From positions 1,674,001-1,738,000 of the forward strand of contig NZ_CP031219.1 of the NCBI RefSeq assembly GCF_003346775.1: a stretch of DNA of 64,000 bases. Direction: 5' to 3'. The notes beneath the pieces were generated by a model. The model ran no database searches. It had not been told where the DNA came from and worked only from the letters and a program-made list of their open reading frames with translations. This stretch comes from Malaciobacter mytili LMG 24559. Lineage in GTDB: Bacteria; Campylobacterota; Campylobacteria; Campylobacterales; Arcobacteraceae. The position numbers and the translations under genes were made by a program. Position 1 is the stretch's first letter. Every line of letters starts with the position of its first letter. Shown one piece after another: positions 46,292 through 55,346 of this stretch.

Positions 46292-46597
46292 ATGGCAAAA
46301 AAATATATTAAAATATCTATAATTTCATCTTTTATTGGTTTTGCATTGGCTTATGTCTTTATTGAATATTTCTCTTATAATTTAAAAAAAGAGTTATATT
46401 TATATGAACAAAAAAAAATAGAGCTACAAGCTTTAGCTGATTCTTATGCTTTATGTGTAGGCTTATACAATGCTAACCCCTCACAAGATAAAGAAGAACT
46501 TTGTACTTATATAAAACAAAAAGTGTATCTTGAAGTAGAAAATTTCGAAGGTTCTTATCCCTACTCTGCTTTTTATAATAAGTTTTTAGGTAAATAG
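46292..46597 (+). CDS. Small single-pass membrane protein, unknown function
   Basis: The protein has 101 residues. One N-terminal membrane helix (~6-27, IISSFIGFALAYVFIEYF) is followed by a charged coiled-coil-like stretch (LKKELYLYEQKKIELQALA) and a soluble tail. Two cysteines in the tail (ALCVGLY and ELCTYIK) suggest a periplasmic disulfide. I do not recognise a family. It stands alone between the divergent lipoprotein gene and the endonuclease gene and has its own promoter close to the start codon. The real start could be later, but the next Met is absent, so 46292 is the only reasonable choice. Confidence 0.65.
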   Translation: MAKKYIKISIISSFIGFALAYVFIEYFSYNLKKELYLYEQKKIELQALADSYALCVGLYNANPSQDKEELCTYIKQKVYLEVENFEGSYPYSAFYNKFLGK

Positions 46598-46673
46598 TTT
46601 TTTTAAAGTTACTATATTTAACTTTAACAATAAAAATCTATTTTTTTAATATTTTTAATTATTTCTTTTATAT

Positions 46674-46690
46674 TTTTTAGACACAATTAT
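46674..46690 (+). promoter_or_regulatory. Promoter-like TTTTTTAGACACAATTA before the endonuclease gene
   Basis: The 17-base word is identical to one at 37443-37459 before the atypical regulator. CACAAT (46682-46687) stands where TATAAT is expected after T-run + AGA in this window's other promoters. It leaves a ~35-base leader to the ATG at 46729. Confidence 0.4.
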
Positions 46691-46728
46691 AAAAATAATT
46701 TTATTAAAATCTATAAAAGAAAGTTTTT

Positions 46729-47685
46729 ATGAAAGAAAAATCCTCTAATAATATAAACCCAAATATGACAGAACAAAATGATATTAATTATTATTGGGTA
46801 AATATTGGTAAATCAAAAAAAGAAGTTGAAGAAAAAAAATTTTTATGGGCTCCTGCTTATACATATTTAAAAGATGGCAAAACAAAAACAATTAATGCAG
46901 GTTGGAAACATGTTCCAGAAGTAAAAAAAGGTGATATATTATTTTGTCAATTTGATAAAAAAATTCACTTTATTGCAATTGCAACAACTAATGCATATAA
47001 AAATGAAAAACCTGAAGATATAACTTATGAAAATTGGAAAAAAGAAGGTTATAAAATTGAAGTAGATTTAATTATTTTAGAAACTCCTATAAATAGAGAT
47101 ATTTTTAAAGAAGAATTTAAACTTTTTTACAATGAACAATGTAGTCCAAAACTTTTTACAAAGACAGAAGGTATTACCCAACAATATTTAATATATCTTC
47201 CCAAAGGTGCTGGAGCATTAATTCTTGATTATATTGGAGATAAATCAATAGATATTTATGATAGAGTAAATGAAAATAAATCAAGAAAAAAACCAGATAT
47301 AAGACAAAGAGAAGCTATTGTAAAAGCAAGAGTTGGTCAAGGAATATTTAGAGAAGAAGTACTAAATTTATGGAATAATACTTGTCCTGTTACTAAAGTA
47401 AAAAATAAAGAACTTTTAATAGCTTCACATATTGTTTCTTGGCAACTTTCAAATGATGAAGAAAAGCTTGATAAATATAATGGTTTACCTCTTACTCCAA
47501 ATATAGATAAATTATTTGATAAAGGATTTATCTCTTTTTCGGATGAAGGAGAATTATTAATACATAAATCTTTTGATAAAAATATTATTAAACAATTAGG
47601 GATTGATATAAATACAAAAATAGAAGGGTTGAAATCTAATCATAAATTTTATTTACAAAGGCATAGAGAACAATATAACTTCTAG
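46729..47685 (+). CDS. EVE-like/HNH fusion, probable modification-dependent endonuclease
   Basis: The protein has 318 residues. The N-terminal ~170 residues look like an EVE/PUA-type modified-base reader: YYWVNIGKS near 21-29, then W-rich sequence and KKGDILFCQFDKKIHFIAIA. The C-terminal ~120 residues are an HNH_2-type nuclease: ARVGQGIFREEVL, CPVTKVKNKELLIASHIVSW (His234), NGLPLTPNIDKLFDKGF (Asn251, Asp260). EVE-HNH enzymes such as VcaM4I cut DNA with modified cytosine, so a type IV restriction role against phage or foreign DNA is likely. No methylase is nearby, as expected for this type. It stands alone and its stop codon overlaps the rnpB 3' end on the other strand. Confidence 0.82.
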   Translation: MKEKSSNNINPNMTEQNDINYYWVNIGKSKKEVEEKKFLWAPAYTYLKDGKTKTINAGWKHVPEVKKGDILFCQFDKKIHFIAIATTNAYKNEKPEDITYENWKKEGYKIEVDLIILETPINRDIFKEEFKLFYNEQCSPKLFTKTEGITQQYLIYLPKGAGALILDYIGDKSIDIYDRVNENKSRKKPDIRQREAIVKARVGQGIFREEVLNLWNNTCPVTKVKNKELLIASHIVSWQLSNDEEKLDKYNGLPLTPNIDKLFDKGFISFSDEGELLIHKSFDKNIIKQLGIDINTKIEGLKSNHKFYLQRHREQYNF

Positions 47686-47995
47686 GCACAACATAAGCCG
47701 AGTTTTGTTTTGACGATAATTTATCTACTTGCTAAATCACTCTAGCACTCTAGCGAAGAGCAAATTTGTGAAGTTTATACCACACTCTTCTTGCTGCAGG
47801 TTGGGTTTACAAAGCACTTAAAATTACTTAAAAGTCTGGTAAGCTCTTACCTCACCGTTTCACCCTTACCCCAAAGGGGCGGTTTAATTTCTGTTGCACT
47901 ATCCCTTAGATTACTCTAGCCATTCGTTAAATGGAACCATACTTCACAGCAGCTCGGACTTTCCTCTTTATAAAAAGCTATCGTCTGTTGTACCT
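47684..47995 (-). ncRNA. rnpB: RNase P RNA, bacterial type A
   Basis: The gene is about 312 bases. Read on the minus strand it has the conserved cores GAGGAAAGTCCGAGCT, GTGCAACAGAAAT, GGGTGAAACGGTGAGGTAAG and the 3' AACTCGGCTTAT. The ends were set from a perfect nine-pair P1 helix, AGGTACAAC at the 5' end with GTTGTGCCT at the 3' end. P2 (GACGATA / TATCGTC) also pairs. It is the catalytic subunit that trims the 5' leader of pre-tRNAs. It lies 31 bases after lolA on the same strand and may be co-transcribed and then processed. The 3' end meets the convergent endonuclease stop codon. Confidence 0.95.
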
Positions 47996-48026
47996 AAAAA
48001 GTTATGAAATATTACCCAATATTTCT

Positions 48027-48551
48027 TTATTTTCTTATAATATCATAATAATCAGGTGCAGCAAATTTAAAAATCATATCATCTATTACTATATTTTGTT
48101 GAATATCAAAGAAACTAATTAGCACTTTATTTTCAAGTTCATCACTATATGAAATAGAAGAGATTTGATTATTTTTTACAAAAATATTATATTCTATATT
48201 ATAAACCTTTGCTTTATAATTATTTTCATCTATTTTTTTGGCATTATTTAAAAGCTTAATAATATTTATTTCTCTTTCAAGCGAAGTAAAGATAGCTTGC
48301 TCTAACTCAGGTTCATCAACTATTGCAAAGTTTTGATTAATATATACATTTTTTATAACAGGAGTTTTATACTTCCATAAAATCTTACCATTACTCTTTA
48401 TAAAAACTTCACCTTTATATTCAATATTACTACTAGAACTATTTGTTATTGTTTGAATAAATTGTGCTTTAAAACTTTTTATATCTGTAAAAATATTTGC
48501 ATTTAAAAAAGAAAAAAACAAACCTAAAATAAAAATAAACCTATAAAACAT
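48027..48551 (-). CDS. lolA: LolA-like periplasmic lipoprotein carrier
   Basis: The protein has 174 residues. A signal peptide of ~18 residues ends at FLNA. The mature part has the LolA pattern: early SFKAQFIQTI, a strand pair IEYKGEVFIKSNGKILWKYK (the family's G-x-W-x2-P region), then IDD...FKFAAPDYYDII at the end. LolA ferries lipoproteins from the inner-membrane Lol ABC complex to the outer membrane. It is divergent from secA and a LolC/E-type permease, a grouping I recall in Helicobacter pylori. The family is divergent in this phylum, so the call rests on both sequence and context. Confidence 0.85.
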   Translation of the reverse strand: MFYRFIFILGLFFSFLNANIFTDIKSFKAQFIQTITNSSSSNIEYKGEVFIKSNGKILWKYKTPVIKNVYINQNFAIVDEPELEQAIFTSLEREINIIKLLNNAKKIDENNYKAKVYNIEYNIFVKNNQISSISYSDELENKVLISFFDIQQNIVIDDMIFKFAAPDYYDIIRK

Positions 48552-48570
48552 ACTTTAACCTTAATTTTTA

Positions 48571-48576
48571 TATAAT
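48571..48576 (+). promoter_or_regulatory. -10 element of the secA operon
   Basis: TATAAT follows TTAATTTTTA and lies about 32 bases upstream of the secA ATG. An AAGGAA ribosome site is at 48595-48600. The element is in the 57 bp divergent gap between lolA and secA. Confidence 0.6.
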
Positions 48577-48608
48577 CTTAACGATTATAACAAAAAGGAA
48601 TTTATTTT

Positions 48609-51236
48609 ATGTTAAATGTATTTGCAAAGATATTTGGTAATAAAAATGATAGAGAAGTAAAAAAATATAGAAAAAGAGCAAATGCTATTACAAGCCTTGA
48701 AAGTAAATATGAAAAACTAAGTGATGAAGAGCTTCAAAATTGTTTTGAAGAGTTAAAGCAAGCAGTATTAAATAATGAAAAAAGTTTAAATGATGTGTTA
48801 AATGACTCTTTTGCTATTACAAGAGAAGCAAGTAAAAGAATCCTTGGTATGAGACACCATGATGTACAGCTAATAGGTGGTATGGTTTTACATGATGGAA
48901 GAATTGCAGAGATGAAAACAGGGGAAGGTAAAACATTAGTTGCAACTTTACCAGTTATTTTAAATGCAATGACAGGAAAAGGTGTACATGTTGTAACAGT
49001 AAATGACTACTTAGCACAAAGAGATGCTAATGAAATGAGCAAACTATATAACTTCTTTGGGTATAGCGTTGGGGTTATTTTAGGTGAATTAAAAGATGAT
49101 ATGTTAAGAAAAGAGCAATACATTTGCGATATAACATATGGAACAAATAATGAATTTGCTTTTGATTACTTAAGATCAAATATGACTTTAGATATAACTG
49201 AAAAAGTTCAAAGAGAACATAATTTTGTAATCGTAGATGAAGTTGATTCTATTTTAATTGATGAAGCAAGAACTCCACTTATTATTTCAGGACCTACAAA
49301 TCATAAAAATGTAAATTATGTAAAAGCAAATGAAATTGCTTTAAAACTTGAAAAAGGTGAATTAATTGAGCCTAAATCTGCTGATGAAAAACCATATTCA
49401 ACAGGTGATTTTACAGTTGATGAAAAAAATAGAACTATTCTACTTACAGACCAAGGAATAGCAAAAGCAGAAGAGTTATTTGAAGTAGATAACCTTTATT
49501 CATTAGAAAATGCTATGTTATCTCATAACCTTGACCAAGCATTAAAAGCAAATTATTTATTTGTAAAAGATGTTGATTATGTAGTAAAAGATAATGAAGT
49601 AATTATTGTAGATGAATTTACTGGAAGATTAAGTGAAGGTAGAAGGTTTAGTGATGGACTTCACCAAGCCTTAGAAGCAAAAGAAGGTGTTGCAATTCAA
49701 GAAGAGTCTCAAACACTTGCAGATATAACATTCCAAAATTACTTTAGAATGTATGAAAAATTAGCAGGTATGACAGGTACAGCACAAACAGAAGCTACAG
49801 AGTTTGCAGAGATTTATAATTTAGATGTTGTTTCTATTCCTACAAATCTTGCTGTTGCAAGAATTGATAGAAATGACTTAATTTATAAAAGTGAAAGAGA
49901 AAAATTCAACGCAGTTTGTACAAAAATCAAAGAATACCATCAAAAAGGACAACCAGTATTAGTAGGTACTGCTTCTATTGAAAAATCTGAACTTTTACAT
50001 ACTCTTTTAACAAAAGAAAAAATTCCTCACACTGTATTAAATGCAAAACAGCATGAAAAAGAAGGAAAAATTATTGAAAAAGCTGGTGAAAAAGGTGCAG
50101 TAACAATTGCTACAAATATGGCAGGTAGAGGTGTTGATATTAAGCTAACAAAGGAAACTTTAGAGCTTGGTGGACTTGCTATTATTGGTACAGAAAGACA
50201 TGAGAGTAGAAGAATTGACAACCAATTAAGAGGAAGATCAGGAAGACAAGGAGATGTGGGTGAATCACAATTCTATCTTTCATTAGAAGATAACTTACTT
50301 AGAATCTTTGGAAGTGATAAAATTAAAGCTATTATGGAAAGACTTGGTATTGAAGAAGGTGAACATATTGAGTCTAAAATGGTTACAAGAGCAGTTGAAA
50401 ATGCTCAGAAAAAAGTTGAATCAATGCACTTTGAAAGTAGAAAACATCTATTAGAATATGATGATGTTGCAAATGAACAAAGAAAAGTTATCTATAATTT
50501 TAGAAATGACTTATTAAATCCTGAATTTGATATTAACTCAAAACTTGATGAAAATAGAAGAGAATATGTATTAAATCTTCTAAGCGAAGCAGAGATTATC
50601 AATGGTATGCCAAGTGAAGATTACAACTATGATTTAGTTATTGCTAAATTAAGAGAAGAGTTAAATTTAGAAATTTCAAAAGAAGATTTAACTTCGCAAT
50701 CTTTTGAACAATTAGAAGAAAAATTAACTACTATGCTAAAAACTATCTATGAAGATAAGATGAGTATAGCAGCACCTGAACAAAAAAGTGAAATTGAAAG
50801 AATTTTATACTTACAAATTTTAGATAATGCATGGAGAGAGCATTTATACTCTATGGATACTCTTAAAACTGGTATTGGACTTAGAGGATATAACCAAAAA
50901 GACCCATTGGTCGAGTATAAAAAAGAATCATATAATATGTTTATTGATTTAATTGCTTCTATTAAAAATGAAATTATCAAAGTTTTATTTACTATTAGAT
51001 TACAAAGTTCAGAAGATGCAAAAAAAGAACAAGAAGCAATTGAAAGAATGAAAGCTTCAATGGAAGAGATAAATGAAAAAATTCAAACAAATCTTGATGA
51101 AAATGAAGATAAAACTATAGAAAGAAAAGAAAAGAAAATTGCAAGAAATGAACCTTGTCCTTGCGGTTCTGGGCAAAAATATAAAAATTGTTGTGGGAAA
51201 AGTGGACCTAAAAGAGGTTTAGCAGCAGGAAACTAA
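48609..51236 (+). CDS. secA: Protein translocase ATPase SecA
   Basis: The protein has 875 residues, normal for SecA. The start [20 protein letters not shown] is typical. Walker A MKTGEGKT is near 100-107, with [19 protein letters not shown] near 207-225, [10 protein letters not shown] near 390, and GRGVDIKL and RGRSGRQGD in the second motor half. The C-terminus ends in a zinc SEC-C motif [13 protein letters not shown], which binds SecB or ribosomes. It drives preproteins through SecYEG. The adhesin, lacking a signal peptide, would not use it. The LolC/E-like gene begins one base after the stop, so the two are one operon. Confidence 0.98.
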   Translation: MLNVFAKIFGNKNDREVKKYRKRANAITSLESKYEKLSDEELQNCFEELKQAVLNNEKSLNDVLNDSFAITREASKRILGMRHHDVQLIGGMVLHDGRIAEMKTGEGKTLVATLPVILNAMTGKGVHVVTVNDYLAQRDANEMSKLYNFFGYSVGVILGELKDDMLRKEQYICDITYGTNNEFAFDYLRSNMTLDITEKVQREHNFVIVDEVDSILIDEARTPLIISGPTNHKNVNYVKANEIALKLEKGELIEPKSADEKPYSTGDFTVDEKNRTILLTDQGIAKAEELFEVDNLYSLENAMLSHNLDQALKANYLFVKDVDYVVKDNEVIIVDEFTGRLSEGRRFSDGLHQALEAKEGVAIQEESQTLADITFQNYFRMYEKLAGMTGTAQTEATEFAEIYNLDVVSIPTNLAVARIDRNDLIYKSEREKFNAVCTKIKEYHQKGQPVLVGTASIEKSELLHTLLTKEKIPHTVLNAKQHEKEGKIIEKAGEKGAVTIATNMAGRGVDIKLTKETLELGGLAIIGTERHESRRIDNQLRGRSGRQGDVGESQFYLSLEDNLLRIFGSDKIKAIMERLGIEEGEHIESKMVTRAVENAQKKVESMHFESRKHLLEYDDVANEQRKVIYNFRNDLLNPEFDINSKLDENRREYVLNLLSEAEIINGMPSEDYNYDLVIAKLREELNLEISKEDLTSQSFEQLEEKLTTMLKTIYEDKMSIAAPEQKSEIERILYLQILDNAWREHLYSMDTLKTGIGLRGYNQKDPLVEYKKESYNMFIDLIASIKNEIIKVLFTIRLQSSEDAKKEQEAIERMKASMEEINEKIQTNLDENEDKTIERKEKKIARNEPCPCGSGQKYKNCCGKSGPKRGLAAGN

Positions 51237-51237
51237 T

Positions 51238-52443
51238 TTGAATAAAAAGTTAGTAAATTTTATAGTCAAAAAATATTTAAGATTTGACAAAAAAAACCCT
51301 TTTATATCAGTAAGTGCCATCTTGGCATTTATTGGTGTTGCTATTGGTGTAATGGTTCTTATAATCTCTATGGCCATTATGAATGGAACAGCAAAAGAGT
51401 TTGAAAGTAAACTTTTTACTATGAACTATCCTCTTTCAATCTATCCAAAATATCAAAATAGTGTTGATAAAACCCTATTAGAAAAGCTAGAAAAAAACTT
51501 CCCAAATTTAAAATTTTCTCCATATATTTCTTCACAAGCTATAATTCAAAATGGTGATAAAATGAGTGGAGCAGTTATCTTTGGAGTAATTCAAGAAAAA
51601 GAAGCAGAAATAAACTCTATTTATAAAGAAGCTATTGAAAAAGACAAACTTAAAAAATATGATTTAGTTGTGGGGCAAGGAATAAGAGATGAACTTATGC
51701 TTTTTACAGGAGATAAAGTAACTTTATATTTTACTTCATTAAATCCAAGTGGATTTTCAATGATGCCTAAAATGAAAAGATTTACTTATGAGAGTGCCTT
51801 TAGCTCTGGTCTTCATGCATATGATAAAGCTTATATTTATACTTCAATTGAAGCCTTACAAACAATTTTAAAAAAAGATTCAAATAGCTATGATGGAATA
51901 CATGTATATTCAAATGATGCTTTTAAAGATATAGAATTTTTAAGAAAAAATCTAATTGAAGATGGCGTTGGGATTATTGGTTGGTGGCAACAAAATGGAA
52001 ACTTTTTTGCAGCAATGGAAATGGAAAAAAAAGCTTTATTTATAGTTTTAATGCTAATTATTCTAGTTGCTTCACTTAATATAATATCTTCACTTTTAAT
52101 GACAGTTATGAGTAGAAGAAAAGAAATTGCCCTACTTTTATCTATGGGAGCTAGCTCTAAAGAGATAAAGTCTATCTTTTTAAGATTAGGTACTATTATA
52201 GGTTTTTCTGGAATTTTAGTAGGTATTGCTTTAGGTTTTTCAGGTATGTGGATACTTGATACTTTTGAGGTTATCTCACTACCTGCAGATGTTTATGGTA
52301 CTTCAAAACTTCCATTGGATTTAGATACTCTTGATTTTATCTCTATTGTTATTGGTGCAGCAATTATTGTGATTTTATCTTCATATTATCCAGCTAAAAA
52401 AGCTACAAATATTGATGTAATTGATGTATTAAGAAATGAATAG
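51238..52443 (+). CDS. LolC/E-type lipoprotein-releasing permease, TTG start
   Basis: The protein has 401 residues. The N-terminal region (RFDKKNPFISVSAILAFIGVAIG, then a helix to ~45) is the LolC/E signature. A large periplasmic domain (~50-260) and three more helices (~268-292, ~315-345, ~365-390) follow, with MSRRKEIALLLSMGAS as the cytoplasmic FtsX/MacB coupling loop. It extracts lipoproteins from the inner membrane for LolA with a LolD ATPase that is not in this window. Only one such permease is present, in line with single-permease (LolF-like) systems. The only reasonable start is TTG at 51238, with AGGA eight bases upstream inside secA. Confidence 0.88.
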   Translation: MNKKLVNFIVKKYLRFDKKNPFISVSAILAFIGVAIGVMVLIISMAIMNGTAKEFESKLFTMNYPLSIYPKYQNSVDKTLLEKLEKNFPNLKFSPYISSQAIIQNGDKMSGAVIFGVIQEKEAEINSIYKEAIEKDKLKKYDLVVGQGIRDELMLFTGDKVTLYFTSLNPSGFSMMPKMKRFTYESAFSSGLHAYDKAYIYTSIEALQTILKKDSNSYDGIHVYSNDAFKDIEFLRKNLIEDGVGIIGWWQQNGNFFAAMEMEKKALFIVLMLIILVASLNIISSLLMTVMSRRKEIALLLSMGASSKEIKSIFLRLGTIIGFSGILVGIALGFSGMWILDTFEVISLPADVYGTSKLPLDLDTLDFISIVIGAAIIVILSSYYPAKKATNIDVIDVLRNE

Positions 52444-52460
52444 TTAGAGTTTTCTAACTA
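52441..52460. terminator. Hairpin between convergent genes
   Basis: A perfect eight-pair stem (TAGTTAGA / TCTAACTA) closes a GTTT loop. It starts at the TAG stop of the permease gene and ends at the stop of the convergent AsmA-like gene. There is no strong T-run on either side, so termination efficiency is uncertain. Confidence 0.45.
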
Positions 52461-55346
52461 TTCAAATAGTTTAATAGGCGAAGTTATAATTCTTTTTATA
52501 ACATTAACAGGAGCATTTATTGAATCTTGTGCTACATTTGATTTAATTTTAGGCTCATCTAAAGTTCCAGTTATTTCAACTTCTGTTTCTACTCTTTTAT
52601 TATCTCCTAAAAGTACATAGTTTAAAACAGGTATAGAGTTTACAACACTAGTATAACCTTTAAAGAAAATAAGATTTATTTTTGCATCAATTAAATTTGT
52701 ATCAAAATCAATTGCAGCTTTACCATCAAAATCAATCCCATTTCCAACTGTTACTATTTTTGTCATATCTAAATATTTTGTATCAAAGTTATATTCAAAA
52801 TCAACATATCCATCATTTACTTTATAACCATTTACAACAAAACCTTTATTAGTTGCCATTGAGGCAATTGAAGGTATTGCAAGTAGTGGATTTATTAAAG
52901 CAGGTGAAGTATTTATTAAAGTTATTAGGTTTGTTAAAATTGATAAACCTTTAATATTATTTTCACTTAAAAATAGTTTTCCTTTTAAAAGATTATCTTT
53001 TCCAGAAGCTACAAGAACAACTTTTCCACCTGTTATTAATTCTTTATTTGCTAAGCTATTTATCAATTTATCATTTAAATTATTTGCTCTTAAAACAATA
53101 TCTTCATTCTTTTTAGAATAAGTAATTTGAGAATCTTTATATAAAGATAAGAACTTTTGTAAGTTTTTAGAATACTCAAAAGTGTACTCTTTAGATAATA
53201 AAGTATATTTATTATTTATTATAATATTTGAGTTTTTAGCTTTTAAAATAACTCTTTTTAAGTTTGATATATCATTTTGTTTAGTTGTATCAAATAATAA
53301 ATCATAATCTTTTAAATTTAAAGATACATCACTATTATCTTTAATAATAAGAGCTATTTTTTTATCAGTTGTATTAATAGCTAAATTTTTATTTTTATAA
53401 GTATAAGTTCCAACAATATCTAAAGATTCAACTTTTTTATTATTACTAAAAAGTGGTAACTCTAAATTGGAGAATTTTCCTTTAAACTCTACTTTATTTG
53501 AATCTAAATTTATATTAGCTTTTGAAGCTAAATAGCTATCCTTATCAACTTTTATTTTTGAGTTTTCAAGGATTAGTATTAAATCTTGTTTTATAGAAGT
53601 AGTATCTACTTTTTTAGTATCAATATTTAAATCAATATCTTTAAAAAAAAGTTTTATACTTTTATTTTTAATACTTTCTAAAATAATATGATAATTAGTC
53701 CCATTTATATATAAGTTTTCATTTTTAATAAGACCTGTAATTTCAAGTTTTTTAATTGGTTTTAAGTCTTTTTCTATTGGAAAATTCAACTCATCTAAAA
53801 AGGCTTTAAAAGTAATATTATTTTCATCTATTAAATCTAGGCTTATATTTCCTTTTTTAATATCAAGCTTTTTTAATAAAGAAGAGTGTTCATAAATCAA
53901 AGCTAAATCAGCTAAAGAGATTAAGATATTATCTTTTTTTATCTCTAAGTTTGTTTTTAAAGTAGGAAATTGTAAAACTGTATTATTTTTAAAATCTACT
54001 AAAATATCACTTTTTATATCTTTTGTATCAATTATCTTATCAGAAGAGCTTTGTATTAGAACCTTACTTAAATTTACATCACCTTTTGCAGTTGAACTAT
54101 TTGTATTTATATTTAAATTTAAAACTCCCTCAAACATCTCTTTATGCTTAACATAAGAGTTTTTAATTATTACATTTGCACCTTTTAATTCCACATCAGC
54201 ATTTTTGGCTTCAAACTCAAAGTTTTGAAGTTTAAAAACTGCATCTTTTGCTAAAAACTTTCCTGTTGTTTTCATACCTTTTTTTATAAGGTATGGTACT
54301 ACTAAAGTAAAACTTGAATCTGTTGTTCCTTTTGTTTGAATTAAAGGCAAAGTAATATTATATGCTTTTAAAATATCTAAAATATCTCTATTTAATGCAC
54401 TTTTTGTTTTAATATCTACAACCACTTCACCTTTTGCTTCACTTGTTAGATTATTTATTACAACCGAACTACCATAGATTTTAGTAGTATCATATGAAGG
54501 CTCTTGCATAGAAAAAAGTAATTTATCATCTTTATAATCAACTGTAAGCTTTTTAGTATCTACAACTTTTGCATTTTTATGAAATCTTATTTTTGCATCT
54601 TCAATTGTAGCATTACCTTTAAAACTTTCTAATACTGGATAAAAATTTGAAGTATTTAATTTCCCATAAAAATAGTTTAGTTTCATCTTTCCTGTAACAT
54701 TATCATACATCCACTTTTCTGCTTCAGCTGGCAATCTTACAAAATCTCTTACAAATTTTATATCTTTTACTTCATTTGTATTTACATAAAAATCAATAAA
54801 ATTTTCATCTGCTTGAATATTAAATTCACCACTTAAATCTTTATAAGCATAATCTCCTACAAAATTAGCAACTTCTTTATGCATATTAACTTTAAATTTA
54901 CCATTTAAAAGAATTTTTAAATCTTTTAAATATAGTGAATATAGATTTAATTTTATCGTTTGAGAATGAACTTCTACTTTTGTTGAAAGATTTATATGCT
55001 TATTATCTAAATAAAGATGTCTTTCATTAAAAAAGATTGTAAATTCATTATCATTTATTTTTAAGCTATCTATATTTATTTCTTGAAAATATTTTAATAG
55101 TGAAGGTAGCTTTTTTATATTTGTTTTTAAATCTTCTATTGAGTTATTTACTTGAGATTTTTTAGACTCGTATTTTAGCTGTTTTATATCTACAATAAGT
55201 TTTTTATCAAATTTAATATACAATTTCGAAACTGAAACTTCACCAAAAGAGATTGAATCAATTTTTATGCCAGAAAATAAGAAAAAAACAAATGCAAAAA
55301 CAAAACAGACAAGTAGAGTAAAAAAAACTTTAATTTTATTTGACAT
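52458..55346 (-). CDS. AsmA/YhdP-like (DUF3971) envelope protein
   Basis: The protein has 962 residues. One N-terminal membrane anchor (~7-27) precedes a long periplasmic chain of beta strands. The C-terminus has the AsmA_2-type end: SPALINPLLAIPSIAS, GYVDFEYNFDTKYLDM, GKAAIDFDTNLIDAKIN, then VPVLNYVLLGD-like sequence and ITGTLDEPKIK. YhdP-type AsmA proteins are thought to bridge the periplasm and move phospholipids to the outer membrane. It is shorter than E. coli YhdP (~1,270). The start at 55346 is firm because the anchor begins at once and AAGGATAA lies upstream. Its first 80 bases overlap, head to head, the 5' end of mltG. Confidence 0.82.
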   Translation of the reverse strand: MSNKIKVFFTLLVCFVFAFVFFLFSGIKIDSISFGEVSVSKLYIKFDKKLIVDIKQLKYESKKSQVNNSIEDLKTNIKKLPSLLKYFQEINIDSLKINDNEFTIFFNERHLYLDNKHINLSTKVEVHSQTIKLNLYSLYLKDLKILLNGKFKVNMHKEVANFVGDYAYKDLSGEFNIQADENFIDFYVNTNEVKDIKFVRDFVRLPAEAEKWMYDNVTGKMKLNYFYGKLNTSNFYPVLESFKGNATIEDAKIRFHKNAKVVDTKKLTVDYKDDKLLFSMQEPSYDTTKIYGSSVVINNLTSEAKGEVVVDIKTKSALNRDILDILKAYNITLPLIQTKGTTDSSFTLVVPYLIKKGMKTTGKFLAKDAVFKLQNFEFEAKNADVELKGANVIIKNSYVKHKEMFEGVLNLNINTNSSTAKGDVNLSKVLIQSSSDKIIDTKDIKSDILVDFKNNTVLQFPTLKTNLEIKKDNILISLADLALIYEHSSLLKKLDIKKGNISLDLIDENNITFKAFLDELNFPIEKDLKPIKKLEITGLIKNENLYINGTNYHIILESIKNKSIKLFFKDIDLNIDTKKVDTTSIKQDLILILENSKIKVDKDSYLASKANINLDSNKVEFKGKFSNLELPLFSNNKKVESLDIVGTYTYKNKNLAINTTDKKIALIIKDNSDVSLNLKDYDLLFDTTKQNDISNLKRVILKAKNSNIIINNKYTLLSKEYTFEYSKNLQKFLSLYKDSQITYSKKNEDIVLRANNLNDKLINSLANKELITGGKVVLVASGKDNLLKGKLFLSENNIKGLSILTNLITLINTSPALINPLLAIPSIASMATNKGFVVNGYKVNDGYVDFEYNFDTKYLDMTKIVTVGNGIDFDGKAAIDFDTNLIDAKINLIFFKGYTSVVNSIPVLNYVLLGDNKRVETEVEITGTLDEPKIKSNVAQDSINAPVNVIKRIITSPIKLFE

